Origin: Candidatus Bathyarchaeota archaeon
GTDB lineage: Archaea > Thermoproteota > Bathyarchaeia > Bathyarchaeales > UBA233
Assembly: GCA_025057795.1 (NCBI GenBank)
Contig: JANXEP010000038.1
Span: 1-20,466, forward strand
DNA: 20,466 bases
Direction: 5' to 3'
Shown piece after piece: positions 7,384-14,566 of this stretch; the stretch's first letter is position 1; each line of letters begins with the position of its first letter. The notes beneath the pieces are model-generated. The model searched no databases. It was not told where the DNA came from and saw only the letters and a program-made list of their open reading frames with translations. The translations under genes were made by a program, and so were the position numbers.

Positions 7384-8229
7384 TTAGAAAACTTTTTGCT
7401 GTTTGGAGCGTGTTATGTTTATTGCTCCTTTTGGGCATATGATGTGGCATATTTGACATTTTTTACACGACTCTCTATCCATTTCTAAGGCGTGTTTTTT
7501 GAGGTACGCCGTTCTTTCAATCCTGAGTTTTCCATTATCGCTGGTTTTGGATGTCTTTGGCCATTGGGCGTCCATGCTTTGAATTGCAGCCTTGTTTTGA
7601 AGGGGTTTGTATAAATAGAGCCTTTCAACAAAGGTTTTCCAAGCGTTTGATCCGATTGAGCAGGTTTTAACGCCGGTTATGCTTATGTTTATCGCCTCCT
7701 CTTCTGGACAGAAATTTTTGCAAGCTCCGCAAAAAATGCAAAACTCCTCTAGAACGTTGACCCTTCCACTCTCGTCGAGGCATATGGCGTTAACAGGACA
7801 AGCGTAAAAACAGTTCCTACATCCGTCCGGGCATTTTTCACTGTTGATTTTAATGGAGCCTTGGAAAATTTTATCAACTTTTATGACTGAATGGCAAACG
7901 GCTTGGCACCAGCCGCATGTTGGGCACTCGGCGAAATCGTTTATTTGTATGCAAGATCCGTTAAAGCGTATTATACCAGCGGGGCATGCATCCACACAGA
8001 GCTTTTCACATAAAAAGTTAACGCGCAGGCATGTTTCCTCGTCGATTTCAACTTTTCTTAAAATTTCTGGAAGCATGCCTTTTTTCAAGGTTGAGGTTAA
8101 AGGCTTGTCATTAACGTAGACTTTTATGGCGTTAAAGGGGCAGAAAACTTCGCAGAGTCCGCAGAAGACGCAACGCTTTGGGTCTACGTCTATACATACG
8201 CTTATAGTTGAACTCATACCTTTCATCAT
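7384..8229 (-). CDS. Polyferredoxin-like protein with six Fe-S cysteine motifs
   Basis: This protein of about 281 residues carries six cysteine clusters: CVFCGLCEVFC, CEKLCVDAC with an upstream Cys, CPTCGWCQAVC, CPDGCRNCFYAC, CIFCGACKNFC and CKKCQICHIIC. Most are followed by Pro, as in [4Fe-4S] ferredoxin domains. It would be an electron wire in the cytoplasm. It follows the AprB-like gene closely on the same strand and so probably passes electrons to or from the AprA/AprB-like pair. The frame is open to 8292, overlapping the upstream gene by 31 bases. The ATG pair at 8226-8229, or the ATG at 8217 just before the first motif, is a more likely start. Confidence 0.85.
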   Translation of the reverse strand: MMKGMSSTISVCIDVDPKRCVFCGLCEVFCPFNAIKVYVNDKPLTSTLKKGMLPEILRKVEIDEETCLRVNFLCEKLCVDACPAGIIRFNGSCIQINDFAECPTCGWCQAVCHSVIKVDKIFQGSIKINSEKCPDGCRNCFYACPVNAICLDESGRVNVLEEFCIFCGACKNFCPEEEAINISITGVKTCSIGSNAWKTFVERLYLYKPLQNKAAIQSMDAQWPKTSKTSDNGKLRIERTAYLKKHALEMDRESCKKCQICHIICPKGAINITRSKQQKVF

Positions 8230-8261
8230 GCAACAGGGAGAAAGTGAGGGTTCATTGTTTG

Positions 8262-8648
8262 TTATTCTTTCTTTTGTACTTCTGGGTACCATCCTCCAGC
8301 TGGAGGTTTAGTGTTTGGCGGAGGCGGGTTGGGCATTCCCACGCGCATGTGTTCACCCGTTGTTTTGCGCTTCCATCTTGGCTGCTTATGCACCAGCCAG
8401 TTAAGCTTTATAGCCCCTTTGAGGGATTTTGGGCAAGCGTGGACGCAGCATCCACATTCGCAGCATTCGTCTGGGTAAATGAGTATCGGAGGCTTGCTTC
8501 TGTCAGGGTTCGGCAGTAGAATGTCCATCCTGCATGCCTTCACGCATAGGGGTTCGCGAAATGTCGGATAGCAGCCGTCACATACTTTTGGGTCAAACTC
8601 TACGATTAGGCTTGGGGTTATGGGCGCATAATACTTCTTCTCGCTCAT
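8262..8648 (-). CDS. AprB-like ferredoxin subunit (adenylylsulfate reductase beta family)
   Basis: The 128-residue protein has two [4Fe-4S] motifs in the AprB arrangement. The first group is Cys23, Cys26, Cys35 and Cys39 (CDGC then CVKAC), with the insertion between the second and third Cys typical of AprB. The second is Cys62, 65, 68 and 72 (CCECGCCVHAC). A Pro/Gly-rich tail follows, as in AprB, where it wraps the alpha subunit. It begins 6 bases after the AprA-like gene stop. It should accept or deliver electrons for that flavoprotein. APS reduction itself is not established, since no sulfate adenylyltransferase or Qmo genes are in view. Confidence 0.8.
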   Translation of the reverse strand: MSEKKYYAPITPSLIVEFDPKVCDGCYPTFREPLCVKACRMDILLPNPDRSKPPILIYPDECCECGCCVHACPKSLKGAIKLNWLVHKQPRWKRKTTGEHMRVGMPNPPPPNTKPPAGGWYPEVQKKE

Positions 8649-8654
8649 AGGCTT

Positions 8655-10562
8655 TCACCATGGCTTATGCCTTTCATAGTTTTCTCTATATGTGGGGGCG
8701 TTAGGCGGGAGGAGCCACCATCTTTGGGGAAGTTCCCTAAACTCTACTTCGCCATTGTCTTTAAGCCTCATTGTCAAGTAGCCTTTCAGATTTGGCCTAC
8801 GCATCCTTTCAAGCGTGTAGAGCACTGTTAACTTCGCGTTTGAAAGGGCGCCCAGTGTTTCTAAGGTCCTTGTAAGCTCGTGTGGGTTTCTTGCAACAAC
8901 CTTTTGGGCTTCGCCCTGCTCAATCTCCTCCAACCATTTTAGGGCTATTTTAAGCATCTCCTCGTTGGACAAGTCGTTAACGTATGTGCGCATGACCGCG
9001 CATATACCAACGTTAAGCTCTTTCCATTCTATTCCAGAAGCCCTAGCCGTAGGCGCATAAACACGCTTCCGCTCCCTTTCAACCTGGCTCCAGTCAACAC
9101 TTCCAAACGAGGCATTCCTGGCATAGTCGGCAGCCTTAGCGCCAGCCCAGCGTCCGGAAACCGCTGCTCCAGCATGCTCTAACCCATAGAAACAGTCATC
9201 GCCTGCTACAAACAAGCCTTCAAGGTTTGTTTTGAAATCCCAGTCATGTATAAAGCCTCCGCCAGAAGATGTGAACAGGTTTGCTATGGGGTCTAGGTGG
9301 CGGGCGCCAAACCAGTAGGATTGGAGCATGTCCTTATCGGGGTCAAATCCAGCTCGGGTTAAATTGTGATAAACTATCCATGTTTTGCCCTCTTGGGCAA
9401 CCATCAGGCCAAATATGGCTCTCCTTTCATGTTCTGGCATACCCGGCAAGTCGGCGTAGAGGGGTAGGCTGAACTCGCCTTTTTTTAAACGTTCAAGGAA
9501 TTCCTGAGAGGCTGATGGCATGTAGTAGGCGTGGGATATGGGCACCGTTTCAGGCCAGCTTGGCGGGCCGCCTAGGGCTTTGTATCCCCGAAGGCTTGAG
9601 TCAACGCGTTCCTCAAGGGAGGACACGGGCTTAGAGGTCATGGGGTCGATCCACGGGATCTCCTTCCCGTTAGCATCCACTATGGTGCATGGATACCATG
9701 TGTTGCTGGGGTTGCCAGTGGCGTATGAGGGCATGCTTCCGTGTCCGGTTCCTCTTCGAAATCGTGCGTCCGACCCCAAAAATTCGGCGCCTGCATTCCA
9801 CGCTGCGCTATGGCCTACGCCGGCCATCGATGGGGAGTGCAGGGAGTAAAAGCCATAGCCTAGATAGCCGAAAATTCTAAGTCCACGGTCGAAGCCTCCC
9901 GTGCATAATATTGTGGCTTTTGCCTTGAAAATGTAGAATTCGCCTGTTCTTGTGTGCACGCCTGTTGCGCCGACCACGCGTCCTCCGGGTTTACCGTTTT
10001 CAGTGAGTAGACTTGTAACGATTATTCGGCTGTATAATGGGACTCGCAGCCTAACGAGTTCAGCGTAAAGGGCTTGACGAAAGGTTTGTCCCCAAACCCT
10101 AAGGGTGCATTTCACGTCATAGGTGTAAGCGTACAAAAGTTTGGTTTCCTCATCTCTAAAGGGTGCTCCCTTAAACTCGTCTTCTGTATCCCTAATTTTG
10201 CCGCCCATCTTCTCAAGTTCCAAAAGCGTTTTAAAAGACTCGTTGTAGGTTATGTAGCGACCTATTGGATTGAAGGGCATCCCCCGTTCAATCACGTAGC
10301 GCTCCATAATCTCGATGGCTTCGTCGGGTTTAACCTTGCAAGCTGGATTGTCGAAAGCGTTGTGCCAATGGTCAACTCCCGCGGGGCCTGCGGAAAACAC
10401 ATCCATCTCCTCAACCACGGCCACTTTAGCTCCCCTTTTGGCAGCGGTTATAGCAGCCCAAGAGCCAGCAATTCCTCCACCGAGAACCAGCACGTCAGCC
10501 TCAACCTCATTCACGCCGTCATAATTCACTGGATAAGGCCACTCAACACAAAATCTTTCCAT
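8655..10562 (-). CDS. AprA-like FAD flavoprotein (fumarate/APS reductase family alpha subunit)
   Basis: The 635-residue protein opens with the FAD-binding motif VLVLGGGIAGSWAA (25-38) and ends strand 2 with VVEE. A second FAD contact is GLFVAGDDCFYGLEHAGAAV (about 449-468), matching the position of the AprA/fumarate reductase family. The C-terminal helical domain (VVARNPHELTRTLETL) and the closing proline/tryptophan-rich segment resemble AprA more than fumarate reductase. The partner AprB-like gene is 6 bases downstream. It probably oxidises or reduces a small substrate with electrons carried by the Fe-S proteins. I could not confirm the AMP/sulfite-binding residues by eye, so the substrate is open. 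A TATA-like element (10596-10607) lies about 40 bases upstream. Confidence 0.8.
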   Translation of the reverse strand: MERFCVEWPYPVNYDGVNEVEADVLVLGGGIAGSWAAITAAKRGAKVAVVEEMDVFSAGPAGVDHWHNAFDNPACKVKPDEAIEIMERYVIERGMPFNPIGRYITYNESFKTLLELEKMGGKIRDTEDEFKGAPFRDEETKLLYAYTYDVKCTLRVWGQTFRQALYAELVRLRVPLYSRIIVTSLLTENGKPGGRVVGATGVHTRTGEFYIFKAKATILCTGGFDRGLRIFGYLGYGFYSLHSPSMAGVGHSAAWNAGAEFLGSDARFRRGTGHGSMPSYATGNPSNTWYPCTIVDANGKEIPWIDPMTSKPVSSLEERVDSSLRGYKALGGPPSWPETVPISHAYYMPSASQEFLERLKKGEFSLPLYADLPGMPEHERRAIFGLMVAQEGKTWIVYHNLTRAGFDPDKDMLQSYWFGARHLDPIANLFTSSGGGFIHDWDFKTNLEGLFVAGDDCFYGLEHAGAAVSGRWAGAKAADYARNASFGSVDWSQVERERKRVYAPTARASGIEWKELNVGICAVMRTYVNDLSNEEMLKIALKWLEEIEQGEAQKVVARNPHELTRTLETLGALSNAKLTVLYTLERMRRPNLKGYLTMRLKDNGEVEFRELPQRWWLLPPNAPTYRENYERHKPW

Positions 10563-10595
10563 TTAAAGCACCATGCTAGGCTAAAACCTTGAAAT

Positions 10596-10607
10596 GATAT
10601 AAAATTT
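10596..10607 (-). promoter_or_regulatory. TATA-like promoter of the AprA-like operon
   Basis: Minus-strand AAATTTTATATC is centred about 40 bases before the ATG of the flavoprotein gene, predicting a leader of some 14 bases. The double-cupin gene reads away on the other strand from its own A/T box near 10686-10697. Confidence 0.4.
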
Positions 10608-10736
10608 GTGGTTAAGTGCGCTGCATGCCATAATTAATGGTTTTGCTGGTTCCACATGTCTAATTTTAACCTCGCCGGATCGAAAGTTTTTTTATTGATT
10701 CAAATCTATTGTTTTTCGCTGCCAAAGGTGGTGTTT

Positions 10737-11663
10737 GTGGAAAAGAAGTATAAGAATTTGGTGAAACCTCTCGTTGTTCGACTAGGCCCTGAGGGGCTGT
10801 ATGCTGATCAGCGGTTTTGGATGGATTCCAGGGATCTTGAGGGTTTTAACATGGTCTTTTCCTACGGTTTTATTAAGGAGCCCTGCACGTGCCACCCTGT
10901 CAATGGCGAGATGCTGGTGCATCCCTTCGACGAAGTTCTAATTTTCGCTCCATGCGACGCTTCCGGAGATATTCTCGACTTGAATGCTGAAATATCAATA
11001 GAACTGGGCGAAGAAAACGAGGAGCAGGTGTTTTATGAACCCTCCGCTGTGGTTATTCCAAAAGGGCTGCCCCATGGTCCAGTAAAAGTTAGGCGGCTTG
11101 AAAAGCCTATAGTGCACTACCTTGTCGGACTTGGACCAGAATATAAGGGTGAATACGTAGCTAAGAAAACTGCGGCGAAGACTGGGTTAAAGTATGTACG
11201 CCTAATCAAAAAGTTTAGGATGGCCCGGGGATGCATGAGCAAGAAGCTGGCTCCCCCTGCCATGGCGAGGCCCATAGTTGGGGGGCCGGGCAACGCTGAG
11301 CAGATAGTCTGGTTTTATGGTGATAACCTTGAAAACATAAGCCTCAACGTTTCCTGGGGTTTCTACGGTCGTCCAGGCATATGGCATAGGATTGGTAGGG
11401 GAGGCGCTCATGTACATCCGGTTGATGAGGCGTTAATCTTTGTAGGTTTAGACCCAGACAACCTGAACTATTTGGGAGCTGAGATTGAGTTTGCTTTGGG
11501 CGAGGAGGGGGAGAGACACTTGGTCAGAGTGCCTGCGGCGGTTTTGGCTCCGAAGAATTTGGTTCATTGTCCCGAAATAACTAGGTGGGTTGATAAACCG
11601 TACGGGTTTATTGTTTGCTGCCTCGACGCTGAACATGAGACTACATGGCTGCCTGCGGAGTGA
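10737..11663 (+). CDS. Double-cupin (bicupin) protein, divergent from the AprAB-like operon
   Basis: This protein of about 308 residues is built of two copies of one cupin domain. Copy one has CHPVNGEMLVHPFDEVLIF, and later VVIPKGLPHGPV. Copy two has RGGAHVHPVDEALIFVGLD, then AAVLAPKNLVHCPE. The His and Glu/Asp residues (H-x-H, D-E, then a later His) suggest a metal site in each, complete in the second copy. The function is unknown. I place the start at the GTG at 10737, preceded by AAAGGTGG, because an upstream ATG (10656) would add a hydrophobic stretch unlike the family and begins before the likely TATA box. Copy two closely resembles the single cupin at 18158-18667. Confidence 0.78.
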   Translation: MEKKYKNLVKPLVVRLGPEGLYADQRFWMDSRDLEGFNMVFSYGFIKEPCTCHPVNGEMLVHPFDEVLIFAPCDASGDILDLNAEISIELGEENEEQVFYEPSAVVIPKGLPHGPVKVRRLEKPIVHYLVGLGPEYKGEYVAKKTAAKTGLKYVRLIKKFRMARGCMSKKLAPPAMARPIVGGPGNAEQIVWFYGDNLENISLNVSWGFYGRPGIWHRIGRGGAHVHPVDEALIFVGLDPDNLNYLGAEIEFALGEEGERHLVRVPAAVLAPKNLVHCPEITRWVDKPYGFIVCCLDAEHETTWLPAE

Positions 11664-11724
11664 GCGTTAAATCCTTGTGTTAATCTAAAAGTTCGGCAAA
11701 TTTAAGTTCCATCAGTTTATCCTC

Positions 11725-11760
11725 TGCCCGGGGGTATTTCCAGCCGGGCATCAATTTTTT
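11725..11760 (+). terminator. Hairpin plus T-run terminator after the bicupin gene
   Basis: TGCCCGG (11725-11731) and CCGGGCA (11744-11750) form a perfect 7-bp stem, followed by a run of six T (11755-11760), 60 bases after the bicupin stop. The T-run also begins the TATA-like TTTTTTATAC of the next gene. Confidence 0.6.
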
Positions 11761-11764
11761 ATAC
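11755..11764 (+). promoter_or_regulatory. TATA-like promoter of the polyprenol-kinase-like gene
   Basis: TTTTTTATAC is centred about 29 bases before the ATG at 11789 with no Shine-Dalgarno in between, which suggests a leaderless transcript. Confidence 0.5.
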
Positions 11765-11788
11765 TACTTGTGGGGTAAACTGTAGATT

Positions 11789-12463
11789 ATGGTCTCTGGG
11801 GAAGAGGGGATTGTTACTATTCTGCTGTTTGTTTGGGTTGTTTTTGTTGCTGAGTTTTTAACGAGGAAACTTCATGGTTATATGGTGCGGCGTGGCATAC
11901 CGCATAATGTTGCGGTTTACTATAACCGAAAGGTTATTCACGTGTTGACGGGCGGCGTGGTTGCGTTGGTTGTTCCCTTTGTTTTTAAGACGCCCCTTTT
12001 GCCCTTTACGATGGCCATGTTTTTGGCGTTTTTCCTCTACATTCCCCATAGAAAGGGCAGACTTATGGGGTGGTTTCAAGTTGAGGAAAACTCCTATGAA
12101 GTTTCTTTTTGCATCATGTGGGGTGTCATGATAGCCCTCGGCTGGATTGTTTCTGGGGCGAACTTCTGGTTTGGAGTTTTACCCGCAATTTTCATGTCGG
12201 TTGGAGATGCGGTCACGGGGATGGTGCGAAACATGCTTTACAGGAGGCGAACTAAGTCTTGGTGGGGAAACCTTGCCATGGCGTCTTTCTCTATACCCGT
12301 GGGTGCGATATTGGGGGCTGCGGGAATGCTGGCTGGAACAGCGGCGTCCATAGTGGAACATTTTGAGGCAAACCCCATAGACGACAATGTAACCGTGCCC
12401 CTTGCCTCGTTTATAATCCTTATAATAGCCAAGTTTTATGCGCCTTGGCTCTTAACGCTGTAA
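11789..12463 (+). CDS. Dolichol/phytol kinase-like membrane protein (CTP-dependent lipid kinase family)
   Basis: The 224-residue membrane protein has about six hydrophobic segments and the conserved patches of the SEC59/DGK1/VTE5 group: NRKVIHVLTGG (46-56), FMSVGDAVTGMVRN (135-148), RRRTKSWWGNLAM (152-164) and VEHFEANPIDDNVTVPL (189-205). These proteins phosphorylate polyprenols or related lipid alcohols with CTP at the membrane, using the conserved Asp and Glu residues. In archaea, candidate roles are dolichol phosphorylation or salvage of geranylgeraniol. Family assignment is strong, but the exact lipid is not determined. Confidence 0.82.
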   Translation: MVSGEEGIVTILLFVWVVFVAEFLTRKLHGYMVRRGIPHNVAVYYNRKVIHVLTGGVVALVVPFVFKTPLLPFTMAMFLAFFLYIPHRKGRLMGWFQVEENSYEVSFCIMWGVMIALGWIVSGANFWFGVLPAIFMSVGDAVTGMVRNMLYRRRTKSWWGNLAMASFSIPVGAILGAAGMLAGTAASIVEHFEANPIDDNVTVPLASFIILIIAKFYAPWLLTL

Positions 12464-12727
12464 ACCCTTGAAAAGGTTGTGGAGTTTCAGCGTTTCGGCT
12501 TTTGTCCTTGACAGTCTTAGTTTGTTGTTGGAAAGCGCTCTTTTAATCGAGTGGTAAAAGATTAGGCAGAAGAACAAAATTATTCCTGCAGCGAGGAAGA
12601 GTGTGGAGAGTGTTAGGAACTGAACTTTCGCTGCTTCGTCGAGTGTTTGGTAGGGCAATAGGGAAAAGTAGAAGGTTAGGAATAGGCAGGTTGCGATTGC
12701 AGCGGCTATTGCACTTTCAATTCTCAA
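12452..12727 (-). CDS. Small two-helix membrane protein
   Basis: The 91-residue protein has two membrane segments (about 5-25 and 38-60) joined by an acidic loop, then a basic cytoplasmic helix rich in Lys, Arg and Leu. The start is TTG at 12727, supported by AGAGG eight to twelve bases upstream. It converges on the kinase gene and overlaps its end by 12 bases. The family is not recognised. Confidence 0.5.
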   Translation of the reverse strand: MRIESAIAAAIATCLFLTFYFSLLPYQTLDEAAKVQFLTLSTLFLAAGIILFFCLIFYHSIKRALSNNKLRLSRTKAETLKLHNLFKGLQR

Positions 12728-12885
12728 ATTTGAGGCCTCTTTTTGATATTTGGTGGGGGTTTAGAAAGGTTTTATGGATTTGGAATAAAAATTAATGCTC
12801 CATTTTAGGTTTTGTCCAGAAAAGGTATACTTTTGTCTGTGCCAGGAAGCTTAACTTTTTGAGGGCTTCTGCCAACTCCTCTTCG

Positions 12886-13950
12886 TTAAGCCCTTGAATT
12901 TTTTGGGCAAACTCCCTGTGGCTTGGGTAGGCTTGGTTTGTGGATAGAATTCTTTTTCTGGGGGATTGCGCCTTTCTTTGAGAGTTCTGTTAGGATTTTT
13001 ATGATTTTGTCCCTTCCTGTCTTCCTTATTTTTTCTATGTTGTGTTTTTTGTTTTGAAGCATGTGGGGTTTGAATCCTAGGGTGTTGAGCTTTTTTATGG
13101 CTTTTAGCAGGTTTGGGTTGGGCTTGTTTTCGGCGATTTTTTGCATTCCCGCCTTTTCGAAGAAGGGGTTGTATTTTGCCATTACAGCCAATGTTTCCAC
13201 GTGGGGTGTTCCCGCCATGGGTAGGGTTTCCTTGACGATTTTTGTGCCTAAGCCTATGCCCCTGTATTTTGCGTGGATTACCACGCGGGTTATGGTGCTT
13301 AATTCTTTTTGGAGCTGGCTTAAGCTGATGCCTTTTAGGACTTTGTTTCTGCCGAACGTTGTGGGCGGAGGGTAGCTGTAAACGATGACGCCGCAGTTTT
13401 CTTCTCCGCGTTTTATTGTGAAGATTTTTCTGGGTGGGGGTAGGCGGCTGGAGCGGTAGTGAAAACCGCTTAGGGCTTTGTAGTCTGCTGTTGTGCCTTC
13501 CTCTATGCGCATTTCTTTGACAAGGCTGCATTCTTTGGCCGGCACGTTCGGGTAATAGTTTACGGTTATCTCTTTGCCGAAACGTTTGTGGATGTGCACT
13601 GAAGGGTTAAGATCTTCAAAGAGGTCTGTGTGGGTTGTTGCTGCCAAAACTGCTTTTCCATTCTGCCTTGCAAGCTTTTGAAGGTTATAAGCAACAATTT
13701 TGGCTGTGTCACGGTCAAGCGTAGCGGCGAACTCGTCCATTATCCAGAACTGCGCTTGGCTTTCCATCATTTTGGCGATTTTGTAGCGGTATTTTTGGCC
13801 TTCGCTTAGCTGCCTGTACGTGCGGAGGAATAGGAAGGCGTCGTTTAGTCCTACGCGGCTTAGGAGTTCTAGGGCTTCTTGGAGGTTTCTGCCTAAGGTT
13901 TCTATGATGGGTTTGTTGGGGGAGCCTTTATTTCGGCGATGTTTACGCAT
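12886..13950 (-). pseudogene. ABC-ATPase/GNAT fusion, C-terminal part (frameshifted from the ORF at 13902-14252)
   Basis: This frame holds the second half of an ABC-type ATPase followed by a GNAT acyltransferase. Visible are the signature LSEGQKYRYKIAKMM, Walker B FWIMDEFAATLDRD with D-loop, and the switch His in AATTH. After a linker come the GNAT motifs VVIHAKYRGIGLGTKIVKE (acetyl-CoA-binding R-x-x-G-x-G/A type) and PFFEKAGM. The first genuine codons lie near 13922. Before that the reading frame is that of the upstream ORF. A second shift at an A5 run (12953-12957) changes the frame again. The continuation, with IQGLNEEELAEALKKLSFL, runs to a stop at 12761. Repaired, the protein is about 497 residues. 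An ATPase powering or gating an acyltransferase is inferred. Confidence 0.75.
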
Positions 13951-14252
13951 TTTAGGCTTGTTTCTCGGCGTATGTCCTTTTCTAGGGCTTTTAGTAGTAT
14001 GGTTTTTCCCGAGCCTGAGTCGCCTGTTATGTAGACTATGTCCGTGGGCCCAATTTTCAGCTCTACGTTTTCGTATATGGTGAATTTTTGCTGTTGGTCT
14101 AGGCCTAGGCCGAAGGCTTCTGCTATGGCTAGGACGCGTTTTGTCGGTTTTGGGGTGGCTGTGGTGTAGGCTATGTTTATTACGAATTTGCCTGTCTGCC
14201 TTTCATATCTGCGTCTTATTTGGTTTATTTGGAAAAATTCGTGTTTTTTCAT
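13902..14252 (-). pseudogene. ABC-ATPase/GNAT fusion, N-terminal part with Walker A
   Basis: The 116-residue frame carries the start of the ATPase: a basic N-terminal region, then FTIYENVELKIGPTDIVYI and Walker A GDSGSGKT (about residues 81-88). It ends at a TAG shortly after a run of five C on the coding strand (G at 13918-13922). One more base in that run would join it to the frame that carries the signature and Walker B. Its ATG (14250-14252) overlaps the TGA of the terminase gene as ATGA, so it is translationally coupled to TerL. That places it in a virus packaging or late operon. A separate true gene is unlikely because Walker A alone is useless without the downstream half. Confidence 0.75.
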
Positions 14253-14539
14253 CTGGTTACGCCTTTATGCTGGTGTTTGCGGGCTTTGTTGCGGATTTTT
14301 TGCAGTTTTTTCCTCCTCGGTGTGATGACCCATAGGGTTGGCTGCTCTGTTCTTGTGGCGTAAACGGCTAGGGCTAGGCTCCAGAAGCGGTCGTCACGGG
14401 TACCTTCCGGATGGTTAAATTTTATTTTCCCGTCTTTTGTCAGTTCGTAGCGTTCTATGTTTAGTTCTGCTATGAGGTCGTTGTCGTAGGGGATTTTTAG
14501 GCGTTTTTCCGTCATGCACTGTTTTAGCCACCGGGCCAT
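14249..14539 (-). pseudogene. Terminase large subunit, C-terminal part (nuclease end)
   Basis: This 96-residue frame contains the end of the TerL nuclease domain: RLKIPYDNDLIAELNIERYE, then HPEGTRDDRFWSLALAVYA, whose Asp pair supplies the last metal ligand of the RNase H-like site. It is in the same frame as the N-terminal part at 14567-15664, but the stretch between reads correctly only in another frame (EGVKFTQSGK, about 14550-14577). Two single-base indels of opposite sign therefore separate the parts. One is near 14576-14580 (a base missing). The other is at the four-A run 14546-14549 (a base extra). The TAA at 14567-14569 is a consequence of the shift. Confidence 0.8.
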
Positions 14540-14566
14540 TTCCTGTTTTGCCGCTTTGGGTGAATT

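Noticed and set aside
8655..10562. Calling the flavoprotein a true adenylylsulfate reductase (sulfate respiration)
   Set aside because: The family resemblance is clear but substrate residues could not be confirmed and no other sulfate-pathway genes are present.
10656..10736. Upstream ATG start for the bicupin
   Set aside because: It adds a hydrophobic 27-residue extension without a signal-peptide cleavage pattern and lies upstream of the likely TATA box. GTG 10737 has a Shine-Dalgarno.
12851..13531. Long minus-strand frame rich in Lys, His, Arg and Pro
   Set aside because: It is an out-of-frame shadow of the ATPase-GNAT gene. Composition is unlike a folded protein and the overlapping frame has clear GNAT motifs.
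13918..13922. Programmed minus-one frameshifting in the ATPase gene
   Set aside because: The run does not allow good re-pairing of both tRNAs, no downstream structure was noticed, and neighbouring viral genes have similar unprogrammed indels.
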